From Desulfomicrobium baculatum DSM 4028 (GTDB lineage: Bacteria > Desulfobacterota > Desulfovibrionia > Desulfovibrionales > Desulfomicrobiaceae), in the NCBI RefSeq assembly GCF_000023225.1, contig NC_013173.1, forward strand, positions 2,110,501 to 2,174,500: a DNA stretch of 64,000 nucleotides, given 5' to 3'. The notes beneath the pieces are model-generated. The model was given only the letters and a program-made list of their open reading frames with translations, searched no databases and was not told where the DNA came from. The translations under genes and the position numbers were made by a program. Position 1 is the first letter of the stretch. Every line of letters begins with the position of its first letter. Positions 17,375 through 25,786 of the stretch are shown here, piece after piece.

Positions 17375-17905
17375 CTACAACCCCTTGCTTTCAAACCAGC
17401 GGAAAAGCCCCAGCACGACGCAGATGAACACGATGATCACGACCCAGGGCGAGACGCCAAGGGCTTCCGGCAGTCCGATCTTGCCGAAGTCCGCCCAGGC
17501 CAGCACCGTAGTCTTGAAAAAAGGATATAGCTCCGCGTAAATGGCCGCACCCGTAACCATCCCTGCGATGGCGAAAATGGCGTGCCAGCGCCCTTCGCCC
17601 AGGGCTCCCACGGAGGTTCCCGGGCAGTAGCCCATGACCGCCCAGCCCGCGCCGAACAGGGCCCCGCCGACAAGGATCGCGCCCACGTTCATAGGCTTGT
17701 GACTCATGGTGATGACGCCCGCGCTGGACAATACCTCTATCCCGACCATGCCCACGATGATGGCCGAGAGCATGAACTTGAGGATGGTCATATCTTTGAG
17801 GAGCATGGCTCCGATCTGCTTCTCGAAGCGCAATACCCGCCCCTTTTGCAACAGAAAGCCGAAGAGGATACCGGTGACCAGTCCCAAAATCTGATCGTTG
17901 CCCAT
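17375..17905 (-). CDS. YeeE/YedE-family membrane protein, second half of a sulfur-compound permease
   Basis: The protein (about 176 residues) has four or five hydrophobic segments and the conserved pattern AVMGYCPGTSVGALGEG (Cys near residue 88), characteristic of YeeE/YedE (TsuA-like) sulfur transporters. I prefer ATG 17905 over the adjacent ATG 17908, because GGAGG sits five bases before it. The upstream gene's TGA overlaps it as TGATG. Together with the preceding paralogue it probably forms a two-subunit permease for thiosulfate or a related sulfur compound. The substrate is inferred from the family only. Confidence 0.8.
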   Translation of the reverse strand: MGNDQILGLVTGILFGFLLQKGRVLRFEKQIGAMLLKDMTILKFMLSAIIVGMVGIEVLSSAGVITMSHKPMNVGAILVGGALFGAGWAVMGYCPGTSVGALGEGRWHAIFAIAGMVTGAAIYAELYPFFKTTVLAWADFGKIGLPEALGVSPWVVIIVFICVVLGLFRWFESKGL

Positions 17906-18447
17906 CATGACCTCCTTCCGTAAATGAAAGCCGCCACGATTATGCCGACGACAAAGAACATGGTCAGGGCCACCATACCGCTGACGGAAAGCTGCATCAT
18001 GCCGCTCAGGCCATGTCCGCTGGGGCAGCCGTCGGCCATGCGCGCCCCTATCATGGCCACGATGCCGCCCAGAAATGCACCGATGGCACGTTTTCCGACG
18101 GATGGACCGAAGCGCTTCTCCCAGATCGGGGGCACGCTTTCGAGTTTGAAGCTCTTATCAGTGCCTGAAGCTATGAGCGACCCCACAAATATGCCCAGAA
18201 CCAGCATGAACTGCCAGTCGATCTTGATTTTCTGCTGGGTGAAATATTCATTGGCCTGCACCCGTTCGGGCACGATCTGCTGCTCGATGACGCCCGCGCC
18301 GCGCACGAAGGTGGTCGAGGCCCCCAGGTAGCTGGTTTTTCCGAGCCACGCTGTGGTGGCATACGCCGAAAGGATGGCCAGCACGCCCACCAGGGCTCCG
18401 GCAAGGTAAGGATTCCAACCGCCGGAATCCTGTTTTTTCATTCGCAT
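17905..18447 (-). CDS. YeeE/YedE-family membrane protein, first half of a sulfur-compound permease
   Basis: The start at 18447 (MRMKKQDSGGWNPYLAGALV) has GGAGG eight bases upstream and gives 180 residues; the longer frame upstream has no support. The protein has an N-terminal membrane span, an extracytoplasmic loop, and a C-terminal set of spans containing ARMADGCPSGHGLSGMMQL. The CPSGHG Cys is the counterpart of the conserved Cys in TsuA-type transporters. It overlaps the downstream paralogue by one base, so the two are translationally coupled. A sulfate reducer could use it for thiosulfate or sulfur-relay traffic. Confidence 0.8.
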   Translation of the reverse strand: MRMKKQDSGGWNPYLAGALVGVLAILSAYATTAWLGKTSYLGASTTFVRGAGVIEQQIVPERVQANEYFTQQKIKIDWQFMLVLGIFVGSLIASGTDKSFKLESVPPIWEKRFGPSVGKRAIGAFLGGIVAMIGARMADGCPSGHGLSGMMQLSVSGMVALTMFFVVGIIVAAFIYGRRS

Positions 18448-18757
18448 ACGACAAACCTCCTGTTTGATATCCGAGAAGATAACGCAACAGAACAGGCAAA
18501 CGCAAGCGCGTGCTGCAATCAGCCTATACCTGTCTCGAAAACATCTCATATACCAACAAGAGAAAATTGTGGATGCAAATTATGGGCATGGATTGCAGTA
18601 TGTACGTTTTCACGCACCAGGCGCACATCAGATTGATAGCTAAATGCGGACTATAATACTCCGAAATACACATCACGTTTGAACTGTACGAGCCATTGAA
18701 CCCAAATTTTTTATTCATTTGAAAAAAATTGGAGCCCCACCGCGTTCCGGCAGAAAA
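18448..18757. other. AT-rich spacer upstream of the YeeE pair
   Basis: About 310 bases, clearly more AT-rich than the flanking genes. It must hold the promoter of the YeeE pair (minus strand) and the end of the sugar operon. Just past the 18758 stop, on the minus strand, there is a GC-rich patch followed by seven T residues, a weak terminator candidate. A 64-codon minus-strand frame here has no ribosome site or family features and I do not call it. Confidence 0.5.
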
Positions 18758-19678
18758 CTAGGAATTTTGCAATCGATACAGAGAGATCAGGCGTCGCAGA
18801 TCGTCTTCTATGACTGGCCGCTGACTATGACCGACTTCAAGCCGCAGGCGCTTGGTGTCGGCCACCATGACCGGGACATCGTTCGGCCTGTCCGGCAAGG
18901 CTCCAAGGCGCAATAGGTCGGGTCGTCCGGCGAACCGGGCGACCTGCCTGGACAGGGCGGCAATGGAGCGGGGCTGTCCGCAGCCGACATTGACGGGGCC
19001 TGTCACTCGGGAGCGGGCCAGTGCGGCCAGCGCCCCGGCGACAAACCAGACGCTTGAAAAATCGCGGACCAGGCGCCCGGACCCGCAACACGCCTCTCGA
19101 CCGGCGAGCACGGAACGAATGATTGAGGACACAAGCCGCTCCGGGTGTTCGCCCGCTCCGAAGAGATGAAAGAGGCGCGCCCAGGACGCCTGAGCGCCAG
19201 GACGCCTTTCGGCCAGGGCAAGGAGTCTGCGCCACAGTTCGGCCTTGGACTGGCCATAGAGGGTGCAGGGATCAATTTTGCGGCTCTCGGACCAGGGCAT
19301 GTTGTCGTTCAGATCCTGACTCGCGTATTCGGCGCAAGTGCCGATGCCGACGAAGCGCCGTCCGCCCGTCTCGAAGAACCGCATCGCCAGTTCGAAGGAG
19401 ACGTCCAGCCAAACCCGGTTATCCGGCGCGGACCAGAACCGGCCATGCTCCACATTCCAGGCGCAGTGCACCAGCACAGCGGGCCTCAGCTCGCGCAGCA
19501 GGAGACGAACATCCCCGGAGTGATGCAGATCCACCCGGTGCCAGCGCACGCCGGGCAATTCGGGCCCGACATTCCGGCATCCCAGAGCCTCTACCCACGC
19601 CCCTTCGGCCGCCAACGCGGCCACGAGAGGCAGCCCCACGAAGCCGCTTCCTCCGGTCACCAGCACCCGTTCAGACAT
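18758..19678 (-). CDS. NAD-dependent sugar epimerase/reductase (extended SDR)
   Basis: The Rossmann start VLVTGGSGFVGLPLVAAL and the catalytic Y-x-x-x-K in CTLYGQSKAELW (about residue 140) define an extended short-chain dehydrogenase/reductase. Starting at 19678 (MSERVLVTG) gives 306 residues and an 8-base overlap with the upstream gene; an in-frame ATG at 19699 would add seven residues. As the last gene of the CDP-sugar cluster it most likely carries out the final 4-keto reduction of the deoxysugar, like other GDP/CDP/dTDP 4-ketoreductases. The product stereochemistry cannot be read from sequence. Confidence 0.8.
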   Translation of the reverse strand: MSERVLVTGGSGFVGLPLVAALAAEGAWVEALGCRNVGPELPGVRWHRVDLHHSGDVRLLLRELRPAVLVHCAWNVEHGRFWSAPDNRVWLDVSFELAMRFFETGGRRFVGIGTCAEYASQDLNDNMPWSESRKIDPCTLYGQSKAELWRRLLALAERRPGAQASWARLFHLFGAGEHPERLVSSIIRSVLAGREACCGSGRLVRDFSSVWFVAGALAALARSRVTGPVNVGCGQPRSIAALSRQVARFAGRPDLLRLGALPDRPNDVPVMVADTKRLRLEVGHSQRPVIEDDLRRLISLYRLQNS

Positions 19679-20198
19679 GGCCGGGCCAGCTGCGGTCACG
19701 CAGGGAAATCACCACGGGTCTGGCCGGCCACGACAACCCCAGGGCCGGGTCGTCCCAGCGCAGCCCACGTGCGTGCTCCGGGGCGTGAGGCGCGTCCATC
19801 ATGTATTCGACCAGCGCCCCGTCGGTCAGGGTCATGAAACCGTGGGCGCATCCTTCGGGGATAAAAAGGGCGTTGCCCGCATCGGAACACAGGTTGACCG
19901 CCCAATGCCGCAAACGCGTGGGCGAGCCGTCCCGCAGATCGACCACCACATCAAGGATGCGGCCGTGCAGGCAGCGGACCAGCTTGCGTTCGCGGGCGGG
20001 TGAAACCTGGTAATGCATGCCGCGCAAAGTATGGCGACGGATATTCGCCGAGAGGCTCGTCTGCACGGGAAAAAAATCGATGCCAGCGGCCAGAAACGCC
20101 TCCCGGCACCAGGTACGCAGAAAAAAGCCCCTTGCATCACGATGCGCCTCCCCTTCAATCTGATGGAGTCCGCCAATGGGTGTCGGCAGGATGCGCAT
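19671..20198 (-). CDS. rfbC: dTDP-4-dehydrorhamnose 3,5-epimerase-like cupin
   Basis: The 175-residue cupin matches the RfbC/RmlC family: 'ARGFFLRTW' near residue 22, the catalytic-His segment LRGMHYQVSPARERKLVRC near 58-76, and FIPEGCAHGF near 114. In this cluster there is no RmlA/RmlB. The neighbours are RfbF and RfbG, so the substrate is probably a CDP-4-keto-6-deoxyhexose, not the dTDP sugar. It overlaps the methyltransferase gene by ATGA upstream and the SDR gene downstream. Confidence 0.82.
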   Translation of the reverse strand: MRILPTPIGGLHQIEGEAHRDARGFFLRTWCREAFLAAGIDFFPVQTSLSANIRRHTLRGMHYQVSPARERKLVRCLHGRILDVVVDLRDGSPTRLRHWAVNLCSDAGNALFIPEGCAHGFMTLTDGALVEYMMDAPHAPEHARGLRWDDPALGLSWPARPVVISLRDRSWPGHV

Positions 20199-21439
20199 CA
20201 GCGCACCTCCATTCGTGGCACGGCGGTCAGCAAACGGCCACGGAATCCCGCGCCGCGCAGACTCTTCACGATTTCACGGGCGATGTTCCAGGGCAGGATC
20301 AGGATGTCGTCCGGAGCCAGGGCCATTAGCTCCTCGGGAGAAACGACCGGAATATGGCTGCCGGGCAAAAGCCGCCCTTGTTTGACGGGATTGCGATCGG
20401 CCACAGCCAAGATGCCGTCCGCCTTCACTCCAGCCGCGTTCAGGAATGTGTTGCCCTTGGCCGCCGCGCCATACGCCGCGACCCGGAGTCCCTGCTCCCG
20501 GCTCTGGGACATCCAGCTTTGAAAATCATCCAGCGCGAGCCGGACGCGTTGGTCAAAGCCCCTGTAGAAGGCGTCGCCGCCAAGCCCCCGACGCAGTTCC
20601 AACTCACGCATCGCCAGCGCCGATCCGGGCGAGGAGGACGCGGCCCGGGCACAGGCCAACACCCGCAGCGATCCTCCGTGAGTGGGCAGTTCCTCGACCC
20701 GGGCGACGTGGAGACCGTGCCTCGCGAGCAGTCGCTCCATGGCCAGAAAAGACCAATAGGCGTAATGCTCGTGATAGATGGTGTCGAATTGCACGCCTTC
20801 GACCATGCGCAGCAGATGCGGGGCCTCAATGGAGACCATCCCTTGCGGTCCGGCCAATCGCGCCAGACCGGCGACGAAATCGTTCACATCGGGCACATGC
20901 GCGAGCACGTTGTTGGCAATGACCAGATCGGCATGCCGACCCAGCCGCGCCAGCAGGTCATCCGCGCTGTCCGCGCCAAGAAAGGCCGTTTCCGTCGGCA
21001 CCCCGCTCTCTCGCGCTACCCAGGCGATGTTGGCGGCCGGTTCCACGCCCAGACAGGGCACCCCCGCAGCCACGAAATTGCGGAGCAGGTAGCCGTCGTT
21101 GCTGGCCGCCTCGATCACCAGACTCCGGCTGTTCAGTCCGAGCCGCCGCATCATTTCCGCAGAGTAGCGACGGGCGTGCTCCAGCCATGACTCGGACGTC
21201 GAGGAAAAATAGGCGTAGTCCGAAAAGATGCCCTGGGCATCGACAACGGCGTCAAGCTGCACCATGCGACATTCGTCGCAAACCACGGCCCGCAGTGGAA
21301 AGCTCGGCTCGGCCTCAAGGTCAGCGCCGGGGGGCAGATAGGAATTGGCCAGGGGCATCCGGCCCAGATCGCAGAATGTGGCACCGAGGGAACCTCCGCA
21401 GGAGCGGCAGGCTGTCACGGGTCGTGCCTCGCCTCTCAT
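20198..21439 (-). CDS. SAM-dependent sugar C-methyltransferase (TylC3/NovU-like)
   Basis: The start at 21439 (MRGEARPVTACRSCGGSLG) gives 413 residues. The three-part layout is that of NDP-sugar C-methyltransferases. A zinc-binding N-terminal region (CRSC ... CDEC) is followed by a SAM-binding Rossmann domain with VIEAASNDGYLLRNFVAAGV, and the C-terminal Methyltransf_14 domain contains AYGAAAKGNTFLNAAGV. 'YHEHYAYWS' near residue 190 is the family's active-site region. Such enzymes add a methyl group to carbon 3 of 4-keto-6-deoxyhexoses, so the cluster product is likely branched. It overlaps rfbC by four bases. Confidence 0.85.
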   Translation of the reverse strand: MRGEARPVTACRSCGGSLGATFCDLGRMPLANSYLPPGADLEAEPSFPLRAVVCDECRMVQLDAVVDAQGIFSDYAYFSSTSESWLEHARRYSAEMMRRLGLNSRSLVIEAASNDGYLLRNFVAAGVPCLGVEPAANIAWVARESGVPTETAFLGADSADDLLARLGRHADLVIANNVLAHVPDVNDFVAGLARLAGPQGMVSIEAPHLLRMVEGVQFDTIYHEHYAYWSFLAMERLLARHGLHVARVEELPTHGGSLRVLACARAASSSPGSALAMRELELRRGLGGDAFYRGFDQRVRLALDDFQSWMSQSREQGLRVAAYGAAAKGNTFLNAAGVKADGILAVADRNPVKQGRLLPGSHIPVVSPEELMALAPDDILILPWNIAREIVKSLRGAGFRGRLLTAVPRMEVR

Positions 21440-22509
21440 GCCTGCTCCTGCGCTGCCGAGGGGGACAACGCTTTGCCGACTTCGTCTTCCGAGTAGACGC
21501 CCATGTCCACGCCTCTGGCCCAGGCGGCATACCACTGCGCGGTCCTGGCGATGGCGCCTGACGTGTCGTGAAAGGGAGTCCATCCCAGAACGCGCCGCGC
21601 GAGGCTGCTGTCCAAGGCCAGCCGCCGCTGTTCGGCGATGACGGAAGCGCCTGTGGTTTCCCAGCGCACCGATCGGCCCGTCGCGGCCTCCCAGTGATGA
21701 ATCAGATCCCGCACCCGCAACTCGGCGTCCCGCGGGCCGAAGTTGAGGGCCGCCGGCACAAGGGAACCTGCGGCCAGGGCCTGGGCCAGCAACAGATAGC
21801 CGCGCAGCACATCCAGCACATGCTGGAATGGGCGCGTGGCGTCTGGACTCCGCAACACAAGAGGGCTACCCCTTCTCTGGGCTCGCACCAGATCCGGCAC
21901 CAGACGCTCACGGGCGAAATCCCCGCCGCCGATGACGTTACCGGCGCGGGCCGTGGCCATGGGCGGCATCTCGTCCATGTAGGAATGTCGCCAGACTGTC
22001 ACGGCCGATTCGGCCGCGGCCTTGGAAGCGCTGTAGGGATCAACGCCGCCCAGTGGATCGTCCTCCCGGAAGGGCCGCCCCGTGTTGTCGTTGCGATACA
22101 CCTTGTCCGAGGTGACGATCACCGCCGCCGCGACGTCGCGCTGACCGCGCAGCGCCTGCAGCAGATGCGCCGTGCCCGTCACGTTGGTGGCGAAGGTGCC
22201 GCCTGGGTCGCGATACCCCTCCCCCACCAGGGCTTGCGCGGCCAGATGGAAAACGATCTCGGGACGCGCCTTTTGCGTGATCTTCTCCACCAGCGCCGGC
22301 ACGCGGATGTCGGCCGCATAGGAACGTCGCATCCGGGTGGACACGCCCAGCAGATCATAGGTTCGGTGGCGGACCGGCGGCAGGGAGATCCCCGACACTT
22401 TCGCGCCGAGGGCATGCAGCATGAGGCAAAGCCAGGCGCCCTTGAATCCGGTGTGGCCCGTGACCAGCACGCGACGTCCGCTCCAGAACCCGGAGGAAAG
22501 CGCGTTCAC
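21436..22509 (-). CDS. rfbG: CDP-glucose 4,6-dehydratase
   Basis: I take GTG 22509 as start: it forms a GTGA overlap with the end of rfbF and begins MNALSSGFWSGRRVLVTGHT, the normal RfbG N-terminus, giving 357 residues. The longer frame upstream is an out-of-frame shadow of rfbF. Key motifs are VTGHTGFKGAWL (NAD binding), 'LAAQALVG', and the catalytic YSASKAAAE segment. It converts CDP-glucose to CDP-4-keto-6-deoxyglucose, the committed step toward CDP-dideoxy or branched deoxysugars. Confidence 0.92.
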   Translation of the reverse strand: MNALSSGFWSGRRVLVTGHTGFKGAWLCLMLHALGAKVSGISLPPVRHRTYDLLGVSTRMRRSYAADIRVPALVEKITQKARPEIVFHLAAQALVGEGYRDPGGTFATNVTGTAHLLQALRGQRDVAAAVIVTSDKVYRNDNTGRPFREDDPLGGVDPYSASKAAAESAVTVWRHSYMDEMPPMATARAGNVIGGGDFARERLVPDLVRAQRRGSPLVLRSPDATRPFQHVLDVLRGYLLLAQALAAGSLVPAALNFGPRDAELRVRDLIHHWEAATGRSVRWETTGASVIAEQRRLALDSSLARRVLGWTPFHDTSGAIARTAQWYAAWARGVDMGVYSEDEVGKALSPSAAQEQA

Positions 22510-23276
22510 CAGTTCCTCCAGGGCGCGCCGCCCTCGGCCCAGAGGCGCTCGAGCCTGTCCCGGTCCCGCAGCGTGTCCATGGGCTGCCAGAACCCATGGT
22601 GTTCGTAGGCATGCAGTTCGCCGTCGCGGGCCAGGCCGCGTAGCGGTTCCTCCTCCCATACTGTGTCGTCTGCGGCAATGCGGGCCAGCACCTGCGGCGA
22701 AAGAACAAAAAAGCCGCCATTGATGCTCCCGCCGTCGCCGTTGGGCTTTTCGACAAAGGCGCTGACCCGCGACCCGTCCCTGGCCAGGGAGCCGAATCGG
22801 CCGGGCGGGGACACGGCGGTGACTGTCGCCGCGTGACCATGGCGGTGATGGAAGTCGATGAGCTTGCGTATGTCCACATCCGCCACGCCGTCGCCGTAGG
22901 TCATGCAGAAGGCGTCCTCCCCCGCCAGCAGATGACCGACGCGCCGCATCCGTCCGCCGGTCTGGGTGTTTTCCCCCGTGTCGACGAGACTGATGCGCCA
23001 GGAGTCCTCGGCGGGGCGCAAGACCTCCACCTGACGGCTGGCGAGATCCACCACGATATCCGAGGCGTGCAGCGCGTAATTGAGGAAATACTCCTTGATC
23101 TGCCAGCCCCGGTAGCCAAGGCAGATGATGAAATCGCGCACGCCGTGCCCGGCGTAGATCTTCATGATGTGCCACAGGATGGGCCTTCCCCCGATCTCGA
23201 CCATGGGCTTGGGGCGCAAGCCCGTCTCCTCGGACAGGCGCGTGCCGCGTCCACCGGCCAGGATGACTGCTTTCAC
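22506..23276 (-). CDS. rfbF: Glucose-1-phosphate cytidylyltransferase
   Basis: The 256-residue nucleotidyltransferase begins MKAVILAGGRGTRLSEETGL; the GG-x-GTRL loop and the following RPKPMVEIGGRPILWHIM segment are diagnostic of RfbF. It makes CDP-glucose from CTP and glucose-1-phosphate. The start codon is GTG and overlaps the end of the upstream glycosyltransferase gene (GTGA). Its own stop overlaps the GTG of rfbG. Length is typical (about 256 aa). Confidence 0.93.
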   Translation of the reverse strand: MKAVILAGGRGTRLSEETGLRPKPMVEIGGRPILWHIMKIYAGHGVRDFIICLGYRGWQIKEYFLNYALHASDIVVDLASRQVEVLRPAEDSWRISLVDTGENTQTGGRMRRVGHLLAGEDAFCMTYGDGVADVDIRKLIDFHHRHGHAATVTAVSPPGRFGSLARDGSRVSAFVEKPNGDGGSINGGFFVLSPQVLARIAADDTVWEEEPLRGLARDGELHAYEHHGFWQPMDTLRDRDRLERLWAEGGAPWRNW

Positions 23277-25654
23277 GACAGGACGACCTCCTCGATTTTG
23301 CGATAAAAATTCCGGACAAAGCGGTCAGCCTGCCCCAGCGGATTGGTCGCGATCATGTCGCGCAAACCGTGGCGCAGGGCCAGTCGTCGGGTCCGGTCCT
23401 CGGCCAGCATGGCCGCCTGTTCCACGTAATTATCGGTGCTGAACACGGCCAGGTCGCCGAGTCCGGCGTTGGAAAGGTTTGAATAGGACAGGCGTTCGGC
23501 AAATCCCGGCCCGACCAGGCTGATCGTGGGCACGCCCATCCACAGGGCTTCGCAGGTCGTGGTGCCGCCGACATGGGGCAGGGTGTCCAGGGCGATGTCG
23601 ATCTCGTTGTAGTGCTGCAGGTGCGTTCCTCGCACGCCGATGAAATCAAGGCGGCCCGGGTCGACGTTGCGGGCCGCGAAGGCCGCCCGCGCGTTGGCCT
23701 TGAAGCTCGGCGTCGCGGCTTCGGGCCGCAGGAAGAGGAAATGCGAGCCAGGCACGCGGCGCAGCACAGCTGCCCAGCAGTCGAGACAGGCCTCGGTAAT
23801 CTTGTAGGGATTGTTGGCCGTGCCGAAGGTCAGGCGGCCGCGCCGATCCTCGGGAAGCCCGCCCGCGATGGGAACGTCGGCGAAGTTATTGCGCCCCACC
23901 ACAACCCAGGTCTCGGACAGCTCGAAGGGCCGCTCGATGAGCAGACGTGGATCGGACGGGAGGATGTACGGGTCCACCACGATGTAATCGATGGTCTCCA
24001 GACCGGCGGAATGGGGGTAGCCCAGCCAGCTCGCCCCGATGCGGGCCGGACGGTAGGCCATGACGTCGAGCTTGTTCATGGCCGTGGAGCCGCCCAGCTC
24101 GAAAAGGATGTCGAGACCGTCCACGGCGATGCCCTCGGCCACCTGCTCGCTGGTGCGCCCCGGCCACCAGCGGTAGGCCGCGACCTTACTCTCGATCTGG
24201 GCTTGGGCGGGCGAGGGCGACCCCTCGTAAAAGGAGTAGCAATAGACTTCGAACCGGTCCCGGTCGTAGCGTGACAGCAACGGATAGGCGAAATAGCCGA
24301 CCGGATGGTTGCGCAGGTCGCTGGACATGAAGCCGACGCGCAGCTTGCGCTTCGAAGCCATGGTGGGCATGGCCGCAGGCGTGACGGGCGTGACGCCACC
24401 GATGACCCCGCGTCCCCACTGCCGGTGCCACTCCACGAGCATAGCCCTGTCCTCCATGCTTTGGACCTGGCCCAGCTCGTAATGCACCGCCGAGATTTTG
24501 CCTTGCGACTGCCAGACCGGCAGAATCTCGCCGAGCCGGCCGGTGGCCGCCATGCGCTCCATGTCCAGCAAACGCGTAAAGACCGTGCGCAGCGTGCGTG
24601 CGGTCTCAAGCCGTCTCTCGGGGTGCCTGTCCTGCAGGTCGCAGGCTACGGCGTAGGCGGCTTCCAGATGCTCCGCCTCGCTCCCGTAGCGGCTGCGCGA
24701 AAGGCTGTCGACGAGCCTTTCGGCGGCCTGCCATGCATCGGGGTTGGCGGCCAGGGCGCGCCGCAAGGCGTCGTTGGCCATGCGACGGCTGCCTTCGGCA
24801 GTCCCGTCGCCGCAGGTCTGCGCGAGAAGCAGGTTGGCCGACAGATGGCCGGGTTCGTCAGCCAGGACTTCGGCAAGCAGCTTCCTGGCGTCGTCGATGC
24901 GACCGGCATTGTACCGAATTCGGGCGAGCATGATCGCGGGTTCCGGATCGCCCGGACGCGCGGCCCGGAAACGTTCGATGGCTGCGGCGGCTTCATCATG
25001 CCTGCCCAGCTTTGCCAGCACCTGAACATGCGTTCTGAACGAAGCGGGATCGGCCGGGGCAAGGCTCGCGGCCCTGTCCAGAGCCTGCAAGGCGGGTTCG
25101 GTCCGGCGCTGGCGGAAAAGCGAGGCCCCCTGCAAGCGCCATAATTCCGCATTGCGCGGCTCCAGGCGTGCTGCTTCCCCGAACGCCTCTGCCGCCGCCT
25201 GGAAATTGCCCATGGCTTCGTGGACATTACCCGTGTTCACCCAGGCGGAGACCAGGCGCGGGCGAAGTTTCCGCGCCAGCTCGAACATGCCGAGGGCCTG
25301 CTCGAAGCGACCGGCACGTTTGAGCATCACCCCAAGCAGGTTGATCAGGTCGAAATCCTTTGGTTTCTTGGCCTGCAGGGGCTCAAGCAGGGCAATGGCC
25401 TCGTCGTGCCGGTGCAGGGCGCTCAGGGACAAGGCGTAGGGCAAGGCCTGAACCCGCGCCGAAGCCTTGAGGAAGACGGCCTGCTCAAAGGCCCGTAAGG
25501 CTTCCTCGTACTCGCGGGATTGATGCAGGGCGAATCCGAGATGCTGCCAGGCCAAAGCATCGCCGGGCCGAACGGCTGTCCGTTCACGCAACTCCTTGAT
25601 CCGGCATTGGATACCTGCTTGAACCTCTACCGTTTTCACTTCCATATCTTTCAT
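23273..25654 (-). CDS. TPR protein with SPINDLY/OGT-type glycosyltransferase domain
   Basis: Starting at 25654 (MKDMEVKTVEVQAGIQ) gives 793 residues. The frame is open to 25738, but that part is the terminator of the preceding gene. Residues about 15-350 are tandem TPR repeats. From about 433 the catalytic GT41 region begins (KLRVGFMSSDLRNHPVGYF). 'ASWLGYPHSAGLETIDY', 'TFGTANNPYKITEACLDCW' with the donor-binding Lys, and HYNEIDIALDTLPHVGGTTT followed by CEALWMGVP are close to OGT/SPY motifs. The enzyme should be a cytoplasmic protein O-glycosyltransferase. It leads the rfbF-rfbG-methyltransferase-rfbC-SDR cluster with GTGA coupling. Donor and acceptor are unknown. Confidence 0.88.
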   Translation of the reverse strand: MKDMEVKTVEVQAGIQCRIKELRERTAVRPGDALAWQHLGFALHQSREYEEALRAFEQAVFLKASARVQALPYALSLSALHRHDEAIALLEPLQAKKPKDFDLINLLGVMLKRAGRFEQALGMFELARKLRPRLVSAWVNTGNVHEAMGNFQAAAEAFGEAARLEPRNAELWRLQGASLFRQRRTEPALQALDRAASLAPADPASFRTHVQVLAKLGRHDEAAAAIERFRAARPGDPEPAIMLARIRYNAGRIDDARKLLAEVLADEPGHLSANLLLAQTCGDGTAEGSRRMANDALRRALAANPDAWQAAERLVDSLSRSRYGSEAEHLEAAYAVACDLQDRHPERRLETARTLRTVFTRLLDMERMAATGRLGEILPVWQSQGKISAVHYELGQVQSMEDRAMLVEWHRQWGRGVIGGVTPVTPAAMPTMASKRKLRVGFMSSDLRNHPVGYFAYPLLSRYDRDRFEVYCYSFYEGSPSPAQAQIESKVAAYRWWPGRTSEQVAEGIAVDGLDILFELGGSTAMNKLDVMAYRPARIGASWLGYPHSAGLETIDYIVVDPYILPSDPRLLIERPFELSETWVVVGRNNFADVPIAGGLPEDRRGRLTFGTANNPYKITEACLDCWAAVLRRVPGSHFLFLRPEAATPSFKANARAAFAARNVDPGRLDFIGVRGTHLQHYNEIDIALDTLPHVGGTTTCEALWMGVPTISLVGPGFAERLSYSNLSNAGLGDLAVFSTDNYVEQAAMLAEDRTRRLALRHGLRDMIATNPLGQADRFVRNFYRKIEEVVLS

Positions 25655-25699
25655 GAGTATTGCTTGAAGAGCACGCAGCTTGAAGGCATGCTCCGCGAC

Positions 25700-25747
25700 A
25701 AAAATGGAAAACGGTGCAGGGCATTCCGGGAAACGCACCGTTTTCCA
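25700..25747 (-). terminator. Intrinsic terminator of the TolC-1 gene
   Basis: On the minus strand TGGAAAACGGTGC (25747-25735) pairs perfectly over 13 bases with GCACCGTTTTCCA (25717-25705), followed by TTTTTG. It lies 40 bases past the tolC-1 stop and about 50 bases before the glycosyltransferase start. The sugar cluster must therefore have a promoter in this short gap or depend on read-through. Confidence 0.88.
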
Positions 25748-25786
25748 CTTGAATCAAAAACGCATTCGCCCGCGTGCGAGTTGGGG

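Noticed and set aside
18524..18718. 64-codon minus-strand frame upstream of the YeeE pair
   Set aside because: It lies in AT-rich sequence, has no Shine-Dalgarno and no family features.
21436..23319. A single 627-codon frame spanning rfbG and upstream sequence, suggesting a fusion
   Set aside because: The upstream half is an out-of-frame shadow of rfbF. The true RfbG begins at the GTG overlapping the rfbF stop.
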